Below, one piece after another: positions 25,670 through 37,536 of a stretch of DNA of 64,000 nt. Position numbers and translations under genes: made by a program. This DNA comes from Oxyruncus cristatus (lineage: Eukaryota; Chordata; Aves; Passeriformes; Cotingidae). The notes beneath the pieces were generated by a model, which was not told the DNA's origin, did no database searches, and was given only the letters and a program-made list of their open reading frames with translations. Location of the stretch: contig VXAY01000169.1 in assembly GCA_013399855.1 (NCBI GenBank), positions 840,263 through 904,262 on the forward strand, in the 5' to 3' direction. Every line of letters starts with the position of its first letter. The stretch's first letter is position 1.

Positions 25670-26480
25670 TTCCAACTTCGGGTGCCGAAGCAGGAAGCGA
25701 GGGGAGGACGGGGAACAGGGCGTAAAGGAGGAGAAAGTTCTTTTATTCAGGGTTATATTTTTAGACTATTACTAATTTTGTCCTGTCACCGTGCTACAGA
25801 AGCCAGCCCTGTGTGAATTAATGCAGCATTATCCTTTCTAATTTTTGCTAAGTCCAGGCTGCAGTCTTAACCTAATCTCCTTACGCGGGACGCGGCAGGG
25901 CACTCGCTCCCCCTGCCCCGCTGCGGCTCCTGGCTTGCCAGCACAGACATTCCCGCCTGCAGCACACAGTCCCTCTTTGCCCAAACCACGTAGGAACAGG
26001 GAGAGTTCGCCCCTTTCGTCTTGGGGGGAAAAAAAAAAATACAAACCTACGTGCTGAGGACACTGAACCCGAAATCCTGATTTGTTTTGAAGCTCACCAA
26101 GGGAACGGATTTACGACCGTAAGGTATGGGAAGGAACTCTGCCGAAATGCTTTTCCTCCCTGCTAAAAATACTCGGCGCTTGAAGGGCCTTCGCCCTTCT
26201 TATCTATTGATATTTATAAAAGTAAGGCCCAATTTTGCCGGGCAGGCTGAGGCTGAAGGGGAGAAATCTGTGCCCACTATTCCGCGCTCTATTTTAGTCC
26301 ATCGCAGTTATGCATCCCATTTACTCTCACTGTTCCAAAACAAGTTAGTTTTAACTTGGATTCTTTTTTTGAACGAGTTTCTCTCCCCGTGTCATTACGA
26401 GGGTTATTGTCAAACTATTTTTTTATTTCCTTTCTCGATGTTTGCACACCGCGGGCCAAACCCATTTGCAACTTCCCTCC
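25670..26480. promoter_or_regulatory. CpG-enriched patch with a TATAAAAG box; candidate promoter or enhancer
   Basis: I see roughly 30 CpGs in about 800 bases, compared with few in the neighbouring kilobases; clusters include 'cttacgcgggacgcggcagg' and 'tcgcccctttcgtc'. A TATAAAAG match lies at 26215-26222 on the plus strand, and CTTATCT (a GATA site in reverse) lies just before it. No supported exon follows. It could be an unannotated first exon, a distal regulatory element, or a locally protected CpG region. Confidence 0.3.
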
Positions 26481-29400
26481 CCAAGTGCAAGTTGCCACAC
26501 AAAGATCAGTTACACAGAAATACAATGACTTACAGTAAAGGAATCATTTGGGGGGGAAAAAAAACCCAAACATATGGAGCTCAACTTATTTATAAATACC
26601 TTCAAAAAAGATCCTGGAAACACCCCAGCCCGGGCTGGCCACGCACGGGGCAGAAGTGCTGGGGAGTGGCAAGGGAAAAGGCAGACCGACAAGGACTTTA
26701 TTTTTTGTCTCATTAAAGTTTTGTTTTCTTCTTTCCAGAAAAACAAGAAAGGCCAGGAAATCCTCAGAATTCGGCATTCCCAACACCACCTCATTAGATG
26801 CATGCAAGGCCCTCGCTTCCTGTTCCACACCAAGTGAGGATGGAGCAGGACAATGCCGACCTCAGATTTCACGGGAATGCTACAAACGGAGCAAAAGCCC
26901 CACAGGTCAACCACCCACAAAATTGGGGTTATACTGTTCACTTCTATTCCATACTAACACAGCCAGTTTTTAACTATGAAACCCCAGATCAGGTCTTAGG
27001 GTCAGCTAAACTCCTCCTACACTCATCTCTGAACCAAAGATTACCTGGTCAAGGCTCCTGCAAAGTAGGCTGTCCTGTAACCATCATCAGCTAGAAGAAT
27101 TTTGGGGCAGAGATGGTAAAAGTGAAGGGATGACGAAGGGAAAAGATCCCAAAGCTCAGAACAGCTCTCTCCCCTCTGCAACCCTGGTGTAGAGGGAAGG
27201 AGAGGGACAGGGATCCAGTTAGTGCTGCTCCAGCTCAGACCAGGGACAGAAAGGTAGGGAAGGTGGTGGAACGCACACAGGAGTCCCCTTTCCAACCCAT
27301 GCCTTGGGAGCAGCTGTGCCCTCACAAATCCCAAAACGGAGGGAGGCACAAGCAGCTTCACTTTAAAAGGTGCTGGTGCACAGGACTGACACACAATTCT
27401 GAGAGCCTGGAGAAGTCATTGTGGGTTTATCACCTTGCAGTTGGCTTGATGTCCAGCAACAGAGGCCAAAACTCACCTCCCTGTATAAACACACGCAGGG
27501 GGACAACTGAAATCAAAACAAAAATCAAGTTCCTCCTGTCTGAAAAGCTGTCAAGCATATCAAGTCCTCCTTTTACCTTCCTGACTGTCTAAAACTGATT
27601 ACTACTCTGGAATAAACTGGAATAAGGAAAAAATGGATAAATCTGGGCTTATCTTCTTAAAATATAAACCCCTCAAGGAATATACAAAAAGACAATCCTT
27701 GAGATAAGCCTGAACAAATCACCTTGAGAGTTTAATAAGCTGTGGTTCGGTTTGGGGGGTTTTTCAGTTCATTTATTAGTGGTTTTTAACTGACCTGTCA
27801 AACCTACTTTGGAACTTCTCACATCCAGAGAACAACAGGAGCCAGAACAGAAAGCGTGCAAGACAGCCTGCCCATGGCAAGGGGTGGAACGAGACCAGCT
27901 CTAAGGTCCCTTCCAAGCCAAACCATCCCAGGATTGTACAACATATTCATCTGCCAGACACAGGGATGTCACGGGGATGGGAAGCTGCACATCTGCCATC
28001 CCACTTTTGGATTCGGACTCCCACGGATCAGTTAAGAAATACTTGATACCAAAGTGCTTGGAAAGAGCTCATAATGCTGAAGATATTTACTGTCCTACAG
28101 TAAATACACTGTTGCATTTACACTTCAGACAACCTTAATTGTTGATATCTAAAATAACCCTTTATACACTCTTCAGATAAAAGAATTATTTTAACAAGTT
28201 CTCTTCTGAGCCTTTGCTTTCTGGGTCACTAAAGGTCAGATACAGGCTGTATTTCTGAGGCACAGAAGGCAGGAGCTCTTCTCTCCCTCTTTTCTTACTT
28301 GCTTTGTTCCGTGCACAGATGATGTTCCCCGAGCAGCTGAGAAGTGGAATGCCGTGTTCCCAGAGCTGACACCGTGATTCACTGGGTACTCACAAAACAG
28401 GGCCCAAGATCCTTCCCCCCCCAAACCCCAGCCATGTTGCAAACTTGCACTGTGCCTTAATTAAGCGGGTTTATCATCAAGTGAATAAAAATTCCCGTTT
28501 CCTGCCAAGCCACCGAGCCGTGGTCGTATCAGAGAACACACCCCCAGTTCAGCATGTCTTGGTGGTGCGGGTGGAAATTCAGGTGCACAGAGCCCGACTT
28601 GGCAAAGCTGCCGTGGTCAGCTTGGCAGAAGGATAACTGAAGCCTGTCAAGTCCGGGGAGAATCAACTCGACATTTACTGGCTCACAGAAGGACAAGCAA
28701 AGACCAACAAACCCCAAACTCTCTGCTCCCGCCGGGCTGCTGTGGTACCCTGGGGAAGCTCTGGCTGTGAGGTGACCTTGTGGGAGCACTTTGTTGCTCT
28801 GAGCTGTTTAAAACCTTTCTCTTTGGTGACTGTGGATTTACAGCTCCTCGGTTTCAAGGAACCTGCAAGCAAAGGTGGGAGGACACAGATACCCCTTAAA
28901 CTGACTTTCTTAAAGAAATCAGTCTGCAGTGGAATGTGAGGTCTACAGGAAGTTTTCCAGAAATAGTGCATGATTTATACCGAGATGATTGCACATCAAT
29001 TCCTTATTCAGAATCTTTGTCACATTCACTGGGGGGAAAAAAGGTTGGGTTTATTTCTGTCCTCCATTCTTCTGCCCTGCTGGGGTTTTTTCAGTTACTT
29101 TTCCCACTCACTCTCCTCTGCTCTTCCCATGTAACAACTATCAAACATGGCCAATAGATGGATTAAATCACACAAGCCTTCCTGTTGTATCCACTGTATT
29201 TTTCACGGCTGAGTAGGCCTTTGCCATTCCATTCCATTTCAATTTATTGTATTTTAAGAGATTGAGTATCACTGAATTGAACAAAAGAGATCACCCACCT
29301 GGACCCCTGCTTTCAATCCATTTTTAAAAGTCCTTCTAATAATCACAGCTCTAGACTGTCAAATGAATCACAGTTCAATAGATTTAACAATGCCAAAAAT

Positions 29401-30952
29401 ATCTATTCTAACACCAATTACATTTGCCTTTTTTTTTTTTTTTAAAGTTGGCAAAGAGAGGAAAATTAAAATACAAGCTGCAGCTCTTTTACCTTTAAGA
29501 TCTCTAAATTTTGTGCTACATAGATATTAAGGGAATTTCTGAATGAACCAGAAGGTGGCAATTTCTGGGTAATCCCACCAGAGCCAGGGGGAAGGGAAAT
29601 GACTGCTTTCACATTCCTTTCCTATTATTAAATGCAACACAATTAAATGCAAGCATTCCCAGTAAAAGAACTGAAGCCAATCACCACAAACTACACTACA
29701 GGGAAAATTAGGCAGAATTTATGCAGCAATACAAAAGAGAGTAGTGACACACAACACAATTTCTCACCAAAGGAGGAATAAATGGGCATTTACAGCTCGA
29801 GAAATTTAGAGCCAGGAACAAAAGGGGAAACAAGAGAGAGAGGAAAGGGAGGGGAAGAGAAGGAGCATGTGTTTATTATCTCAAGATCTTAACTCCAGGG
29901 ATTCCAGAGGGAGTGAAGAAGCAGCAGAGAGATTCCAGTGCTGCTGCTTCTGACACAGACAGGTCTAATGCTGCCATTACCTGGCCATACACAGTCGAGG
30001 ACTGATGGGGAGCTCTTGAAATCTGACAGCTAGAAAGCTGCAATTTAGCAAGAATAGTTATTTGGAGCACTTAGTCTGGAAAAAGCTGAATTTAGCTCAG
30101 AGAAGAACTAGCTGCTGCCTGTGATTGTCCCAGAAAGTACCTGACGATGGCAAAAGTTTCATACAGGGACTTTTAAAGCTTTAAAATCTACAGACACAAG
30201 CAGGAAATTATTGTTTGTACTTTTTCTGACCAGCCTAATTATAACTTTCAGCCCCGAAGTAACCTCCAGTATTCACAGAACTCAGTTTAAATTCACTCTT
30301 CCCTTGACCTAAACTATCATCTAATTCATTATCTCCTCTCAGGTCCTACTCAGACTGGAAACCTCATATCCAAAACTAACTCTTTCCTTTACTGTAATTG
30401 GGTAACAAACCCTCAGGATTACGAATTCAATCATGATAATATCAGAATACACTGACAAGTGAACCCAAATACTTCCAGTGGTTACACCAGCAGCAATAAT
30501 TGATGTTTTGCCATGTCAGAAAGTGACTGCAGATTTACCTCCCCAAAGAAAAGTGACTGGAGCAGCACAAGTAGCCTTGCTGCAGTCCCTTAATCAAGAG
30601 GAGATCCAGAGATACAAAGAACAGGAGAAAGGTTACATTTAATATAAGGCCTCTTCAGAGAAACCATGATTCATTGACAAAGTGATTTATTACTAACCCA
30701 ACTTTGCTCTTTAGAGGCTAAAATCTTTTCATTATTTCAAGGAAGATGAAAAATAAAAGACACACCGAGTTCCCAGCAAACAGAAATAGGAACTCGTACA
30801 CGTTATTTAAGAATTTGTACTTCACGCGGCTCAATTTCCTCTCCCTCCTGCAATTATCTGTCTGCAGAGGAAATAACACACAATGTCCTGTGACTGCCTG
30901 GGAGGTTCATCAGAACAATGAATATACAAGGTAATGACACATTATTTGGGGG
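26481..30952. other. Non-coding interval with one CR1 remnant
   Basis: Apart from the CR1 tip at 27867, there is a T15 run near 29431 and a purine-only stretch around 29820-29865. CCAGAAGGTGGCA (29548-29560) resembles a CTCF core with one mismatch. No exon is supported. Confidence 0.55.
27867..27938 (+). mobile_element. CR1 LINE 3' terminal remnant
   Basis: The fragment reads 'cctgcccatggcaaggggtg', then 'aaggtcccttccaagccaaa' and 'ccatcccaggattgta', matching the last about 70 bases of a CR1 copy. The 5' part is absent. Confidence 0.82.
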
Positions 30953-31111
30953 NNNNNNNNNNNNNNNNNNNNNNNNNNNNNNNNNNNNNNNNNNNNNNNN
31001 NNNNNNNNNNNNNNNNNNNNNNNNNNNNNNNNNNNNNNNNNNNNNNNNNNNNNNNNNNNNNNNNNNNNNNNNNNNNNNNNNNNNNNNNNNNNNNNNNNNN
31101 NNNNNNNNNNN
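30953..31111. other. Assembly gap (159 N) between G-rich edges
   Basis: 159 unknown bases are flanked on the left by TTTGGGGG and on the right by GAGGGGGGGGAG, so the missing sequence is probably a G-rich or purine-rich low-complexity tract. Open frames that cross it are meaningless. Confidence 0.99.
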
Positions 31112-33430
31112 GAGGGGGGGGAGAAAAAGAATCTGTTTGAGAACATTAAAAGCCTTGTGACAGCAGAACGAAGAACTGCTAAATGCAAACCAGATTTCGA
31201 GTCTTTCTGACACCTGCACTGCAAGACAGTCATTAAACGAGATGCTTCTGTTGGTAAATATGTTTTAAAGACCTTCACTTGAACGGGCAGCATAAATGTC
31301 ACTGCACTCAGGTGATCAAATCAATCCTGAAGCTCCCTCAGCCGTGGGTTCTGATGTGACAGCTCAGGGGTACCACCTTTAAGAGCCACACTATTTTATG
31401 TATCGCCATCAGGACTCTAAAGCAGAAGATATTCCTCGTGCTCAAAGTAAAATCCTCCCAGGCACCCGAGATCCCTGCTACCGCCATTATTTACCTGCCA
31501 ACAGACAGCAGCTTTTAAGATGGTTGCAACCATTAAGGCTGTTACTTTGCTGCCGTTTGAGAGCTTTGATGTGACAACTTTTAGCTTTCACTTAACAGCT
31601 CCTCGCCTTCGCCGCCCTCCTGCCCAACCTCCAGGTGACAGGGCGGCACTTTGTGGAGGTGCAGCTCAAATAATGGGCATCCCAGAGTCAGGAAACAAAG
31701 AATACTGCTTAGCTCAGTCCTTCTCTGCAAGTTTTTGCTGCTTTGCCGTTCTATAATGTGTCGAGTTTTCCATCCAGTTTGCATTTTTTTTTTTTTAATA
31801 TACTTTTTAAGGCAAACAACGGTGTTAAAGAACAACCAGCTTCAGTTGATTTATGTGTCTCTCCACCTAGGGCACAAGCTCAAGCTCATTTCAGTTTATC
31901 TCCAAGTTAAAACGCCATTTGCATTTCCTCCTGCAGCCATACACCAGCAGACAGGCCGGCTAAAGAGTATTTCAAAGTAGCAGGGATCTCAGGAGAGGAG
32001 GGATAAATACAACAGCATTTGTCAGGCTGGCAAAATGCCACTTGCTGACTTTGACCATGACATTTCATAACCTTTTTGGTTTAAATAAAGATCAAACGCT
32101 CAGGATGTTCAGTTTCGCCACCACTTCGTGCAGTGCTCGCAAGTCCCCCACCATAACCAACCTTAGACATATTTATACGCTTAATAGGGGGCATTAAAAA
32201 AATACTTCAAATATTACATTGCGTTAAAATATGACGTTATATGGGGGTCATTCAAAATCCAGCTGTCTCAAAGTATGCAGAACATAAATCCTGCTGAAAT
32301 AGCCTCTGACCTCATCTGTTCTTAGACAAAAGTCACCACTTCCAAGTCCCTTCTGAAGACTGATGGTGTTTCACTAATCCTGAAATCTCTGAAAGCTGCT
32401 GTGAGTTGTCCCTGGCTAATCAAATGCATCAGTTTGGACCACACAAACCCAAAAATCGCTTTCAGATTTCCTTCAAGTAATTCTCTCCCCAACAAGAATG
32501 AAAGCAACTAAGAATGAAAGAAAATACTATTTTTAATGGCATGAGAAGAGTTAACAGGGAAGAGTGGTAATCAAACACAGACTCTACATGGCAAAGACAA
32601 AATGCTCATCCAGCCTCTTTCGCAGCAGACTTTTTTTTTTCCTGCCAAAAAAAGTGAGAACACAGAGTAAGGTGGAGAACTGTACCCTTGCTGCTCCCCA
32701 TACTGTAAACACCGGAAAATAAACACTGTAAGAATCTTCTGTGCTTCTTTCTAATGTTTCCTTCCTGTGCCATTTCTTTTCCCATCTGACCGCTCGCTGC
32801 CGACCTCTTATCCATGGTCTAGTACGAGGGTCTGGGCAGCAGGTTGGGATTACAGAACCCAGCACCAAAATTCCCCAAATGAAGAAACCAAACTGGCTTC
32901 AAGCACATGCTTTCCACAGGGCAGAGTGAGTGCCTGCATTTACACACCCTATCCAAGTGCTTTCCCCAGCAGGTTCTACCTTCCCCACCAGCTGTGTTTC
33001 ATCCCATTCTCCCAGCACGCTCAACTTCCTGACATCCTGCAGGTATTGAAAGAAAACGCATTCAACGCACCTCTCCACAGCATAAATAAGAAGATTTAAG
33101 CAAAAAAACCAAAACAAAACAACAAACCAGAACTCTGCGGGGATCCTGAAATCATGCTGCAAGTTATCAAGCCAAGGCTCTTTAACATGTTGCCCTATTG
33201 GCCATGTTTCCCTGCACACAGAATTGTGCTTTTGAACACTAACGGGCTAAAACTACTCTGAAGAAATCTAAGCAAGTTAAATGCATGCTCTAGTCACTGC
33301 AAGACTTGCCTATTAAAAAAAAACCCCTCTGTTAATTCTCAGACTGCCTTTTTTTTGTTTGTTTTTTTTTTTTTAAGTGAAATTTCAACTAAAATAATTC
33401 CATTCTCCTTATCTCTGAAGCAAGTAAATA
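31112..33430. other. Non-coding interval
   Basis: T runs lie near 31785, 32630 and 33363, and an AT-rich stretch spans 32160-32240. A local duplication of 'aagaatgaaag' occurs near 32493-32520. Nothing else is recognised. Confidence 0.55.
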
Positions 33431-33748
33431 GGGCCTATAAGAGAGTTGGAGAAGGAATTTTGACAAGTGCATGTAGTGATAGGACAAGGGGGAATGGCTT
33501 CAAACTGCCTGAGGGCAGGGTTAGATGGGATATTGGGGAGAAATTCTGCACTGCGATGCTGGTGGGGCCCTGGCACAGGTTGCCCAGAGAAGCTGTGGCT
33601 GCTCCATCCCTGGAAGTGTCCAAGGCCAGGCTGGATGGGGCTTGGAGCAACCTGGGCTAGTGGAAGGTGTCCCTGCCCACGGCAGAGGGCTGGAATGAGA
33701 TGATCTTTTAGGTCCCTTCCAACACAAACCATCCCAGGCTTCCATGAC
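33431..33748 (+). mobile_element. CR1 LINE 3' end
   Basis: This is one of the better conserved copies. It has 'cctataagagagttggagaa', 'agtgataggacaagggggaa', 'gggatattggggagaaattc', the ORF2 C-terminal coding remnant 'caggttgcccagagaagctg', 'gtgtccaaggccaggctgga', 'gtgtccctgcccacggcaga' and 'aggtcccttccaacacaaac'. It ends at a degenerate octamer tail near 33748. The open frames crossing it are relics of LINE coding sequence, not host genes. Confidence 0.94.
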
Positions 33749-36700
33749 ATTTAATTTCCCTCACTTTCTTACTGTAAAGACTGGTTAATTTATCCAATGT
33801 CCCGGGCTATTTAGAGAGAGATCAAGGACATCTCCTCTACAGTTTCCTGTATTTGTCACACCACATCTGTCACAACATAATCAAGGGGATTACTCTGTTC
33901 CAAGTCACATCTCCGTCTTTCCTAGAGGCAGAAATTTCTGAGAAGTCCTGAGTGAGCAAAGAGAGACCTGTATGTTTGGGCTAGAATGGAATAACAATGG
34001 ACAACAAGACCTTCCCAGCAAAGGACAACGCAACACTTGCCACATCCAGCCCACAACTTCTACACAAGAGACCTGCTCGTGCCTGAACAGTGCCCTCCAC
34101 AAACACAGAGCTGCAGCCTCGGGAGAGACAGGCAGCAGCCAGTAACTCACACCGAAGTCTTAATTGCCAAGAACAACCTTTCATTAAAGTTCACGCACTG
34201 AACAAAACTGGCACTTGCACAAACTTCACCACAGGTGTCTCAGGTTGTGCCCTCCTGCCCTGATCACAGCCTGGAGCACAGAAGTTGTCCTGCTTGGGGA
34301 GGGCGGTTTCAGTCTCCCATAACTCACCTAATCAGTCCTAATTAGCCAGAGTCATTGAAGAGCCTTCTGCCCTATTAAAGATTCATTCCCTCAGATATGC
34401 CACTGCAGAAATTGTTTCCTGCTGAGGCACTGTGTGATGTCTGCTCGGCAGAGGAGCAGCACCAGGAAGGGCACTTGCACCAGAAAGACACAAGGCTAAT
34501 AAAATCAGTTCTTGAAATTTGAGACAGCCTCCTAAAAACAGTCACCGGGTATGCATGTAATCACACTCCATAATTATTCTAATTGGCACAATTAAGAGAT
34601 GGATAAACACCATAAATTTAAATGAGAAACCCCAGGCACTGGCTGGTGCTGCTACTGGAATATTTTAAAATCCAAAAATATTCAACACAGCTGATGACAA
34701 TTTCTGCAACCACGCAACATGATGGCACCTTGCTGAAATCCAGTTAGATACCTGCCACCAAACCAAAAGAACAAAGCAATGAAATAGTTTTTCCTATAGC
34801 TCATGAGCACTGTTTTCTTCTCAACCTCACCTTTTGGTGCAGTAACAACCGACACAACAGTTTAAATGCTCCTGAGATGCCCGTCTCCTGCAAGCTCCCC
34901 ACTCCCCCAGAAACCTCCCACAACAAAAGCCACACTATTTAGAGAGGCTGCTGCTGTTACAGAGCCAAGCTAAGGCAGAAATCCCAGGGCAGGCTAAGGA
35001 TCAGACTTTAAACACACATTCCTCTGGATAACCACCTTGTCCATGGACAAAGGTTTTGGCATTTCCAGGCTGCCATCTCACACTGGAGATCAAAGGGGAA
35101 GAACACCAGCAGTACCCACCATCTCTCTACCCACACTTCTCCTCCCAGGCACCCAAACCAACCCTCTGATCATTTATCTTTCCCATCAGGCAAGACGTTT
35201 CCCGTACTCACCACTCCACGTCTTTGCCTGCTCCAGCACCTTCCTCACCAGGCTTGCCATACTGGAATTTTTACCCGTGTTGTCTAAACCTGCACAGGGC
35301 CAAACCAGGGGGAAGAGGTAAAAAGGGACGCCTGCATCTCGTCCCTGCCCCTCCAGCAGCCCCGTGGCTTTTGCTACCGAGGCTGCTCAGCATCTGGAGG
35401 AACAGGGCTGAGCGCGCACACACACACACACACACACACACGCGTGCATGCACACGCACAGGAAGCTTGGAACTGAATCAGGATTAAAAGGGACTGACTT
35501 CCTTCTTCATGCTCCAGTATCTCGGCTGTAAACAAGCCCTGCACGTTAGCCAAGCCAAGCCGAAAAGTCCAGCAGCGAAGGACAAAAGAAGGGAGTGGCT
35601 CCAGCAAGGAGTAACTATTTTAAATACACAAACATCTTCCCATCAGATTAAAACCAGGCTTTTAAATTAGGCAAATTCTGAAGCCATTGTTGTGACAGGG
35701 TAACTCAAGACAAACAGGAGACGCTGCTTCCTCCTCTGGAGAGGGCTTCTGGATTTCCAGGACTAAGCGTCCCATACGCATTCCAACGCCTGGGCAAAGG
35801 ACTTGAAAAGTGTTCGTGGCACTCCAGGCCTGGAGGGCAAAGAAGGGGGAGACAAACGCAGAAACAAGCCCCAGAGGAGGCACCACCAGCTACAACTGCT
35901 GCACCTTGTAGGAGCAATGGTGGGAGGCACGGGGAAGCAAGGGATGGCTGGGCCAGACCACGTGTCAGCCAGCCCCCAAGCTCTCCAGGAACAAGCTTAG
36001 CCTGGCAGGAATGTGTCTGTGTGTGTGTGTGCAGGGATTCAGCAGGAGTCAAACACATCCTCCCCAAGTTCACTTCATATACAGCCTGCTTGTGTTCTGG
36101 GAGATCTCCACCTTACCACACACGGCCTCGGGCTCCAAGGGGTTTTCCCCACCATTCTGAGGCATTTACCTCCCGGCAGCTCCACCTCTGAGCACACAGG
36201 ACACACCACCAGCATGCACCAGACAAACCCTTTCGCACAGATCCAGAGGGCTCTAACACTTGCCCCACTGACAGAGACTTGACAGAGACTGTCCCTCTAT
36301 TCATAGCTCTAATGAAGCACTGCCTGACCTCTGTGTGGTAAGGGCTGAGTGAGGAGAAAGCCAGCACTGGGCAATCCTTAGCCCCAAGGTGGCAAGAAGT
36401 GCCTCTCTGAAAGAGCTGCCACCCTATGTCCTTTCAGACATGTTTTTTTATTTATCTTTCTATCAGAGACCACTTATCTCATAAAAGACCTTTACTACAT
36501 CTAAACTGAAGCACTGAAAGTGCTGCAACTATTCAAACACTCTTTTTATTACCACCTTGCAAAGCTGGCTACTAAAAGATTCTCCTTTTTTTTTTCTTAC
36601 TCCCTTAATAAGGCAACAGCAGATTCCATTGTCCTCCCCTCCTCTTCCCACCTCATCTTTCAAGAAATCCAATTCTTACAGAAGTAGAGTACAATCAAAC

Positions 36701-37073
36701 TGCTGCTATCCCTTCAGGTAAGTGTGAGAACAAGAGGTTGGGGTCAAAAATGAAACAGTGCTGCTCTCAGAACCAGAAAGTTCACAGGAATCTTTCCAGG
36801 TGCACTGGACAAGGTTCACAACAATCCATCCCTAAGAGAAGTCCAAGTGCAGAGAGGCAGGGGAGCACAGGACAAGCAGTGTACAAGCTCAGCAGCCTCC
36901 TGCCAAAGGGCTCCTTCTCCTTGTTCCACAGCCCAAGCTTGAGAAGCAACACTTGGTTACACAAGAGCTGCACGCAGTTCAAACCTTCATTGCCACTAAC
37001 CAGGAACAAGCTGCCAGCACTCAACAGTTTGACCGAGAAATCATCCCTCTGTCTTTGCTCCCCTTCATTTGAC
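33749..37073. other. Non-coding interval
   Basis: The Z-DNA-type tract (35412) and a short TG repeat (36013-36032) are the only simple repeats. A TAAT-rich stretch spans 34550-34620. The open frames here look random. Confidence 0.55.
35412..35460. repeat. (CA)n microsatellite inside a 49-base alternating purine-pyrimidine tract
   Basis: The tract opens with GCGCGC, continues with about 12 CA repeats and ends with CGCGTGCATGCACACGCACA. Purine and pyrimidine alternate without a break from 35412 to 35460. GC/CA alternation of this length is a strong Z-DNA-forming sequence. Confidence 0.95.
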
Positions 37074-37536
37074 TGGGTTTGGGTTGGAAGGGACCTCAAA
37101 GATCATCTCCTTCCAGCCCCCTGCCCTGGGCAAGGACACCTTGCACTATTCCAGGTTGCTCCAAGCCACGTCCAGCCTTGGACACTTCCAGGGCTGGGGC
37201 AGCCACAGCTTCTCTGGGCAACCTGTGCCAGGGCCTCCCCACCCTCACAGGGAAGAATTCCTTCCCAATATCCCATCTAACCCTGCCCTCTGTCAGTTGG
37301 AAGCCAGTCCCCATTGCCCTGTCATTCCAGGCCCTTGCAAAAATTCCCTTCCCAGCTCTCTTGTAGCCCCCTCAGGTACTGGAAAGGGCCCTATGGTCTC
37401 CCTGGAGACTTCTCTGCTCCAGGCTGAACAACGCCAACTCTGTCAGCCTTTCTTCACAGGAGAGGTGCTCCAGCCTCTTCTCCAGATCATCTTCATGGTC
37501 CTTCTCTGGACTTGCACCAGCAGGTCCGCTCCCTTC
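37074..37536 (-). mobile_element. CR1 LINE 3' end (antisense), about 460 bp
   Basis: It starts with 'gggtttgggttggaagggac' (reversed 3' end) and extends through 'tctctgggcaacctgtgcca', 'ccctcacagggaagaattcc' and 'ccaggctgaacaacgccaac' to 'ctccagatcatcttcatggt'. On the minus strand it retains the peptide motif GRPWHRLPREAV of the ORF2 end. The 180-193 aa open frames on the plus strand here are antisense to the LINE and not genes. Confidence 0.94.

Noticed and set aside
26126..26716. 196-codon plus-strand frame next to the TATA-like box
   Set aside because: Tempting because of the CpG-rich context, but the translation has no domain, no coding-type composition and no clear splice or polyadenylation context.
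30854..31302. Frames running across the N gap
   Set aside because: The residues are unknown; length is an artefact of treating N as open.
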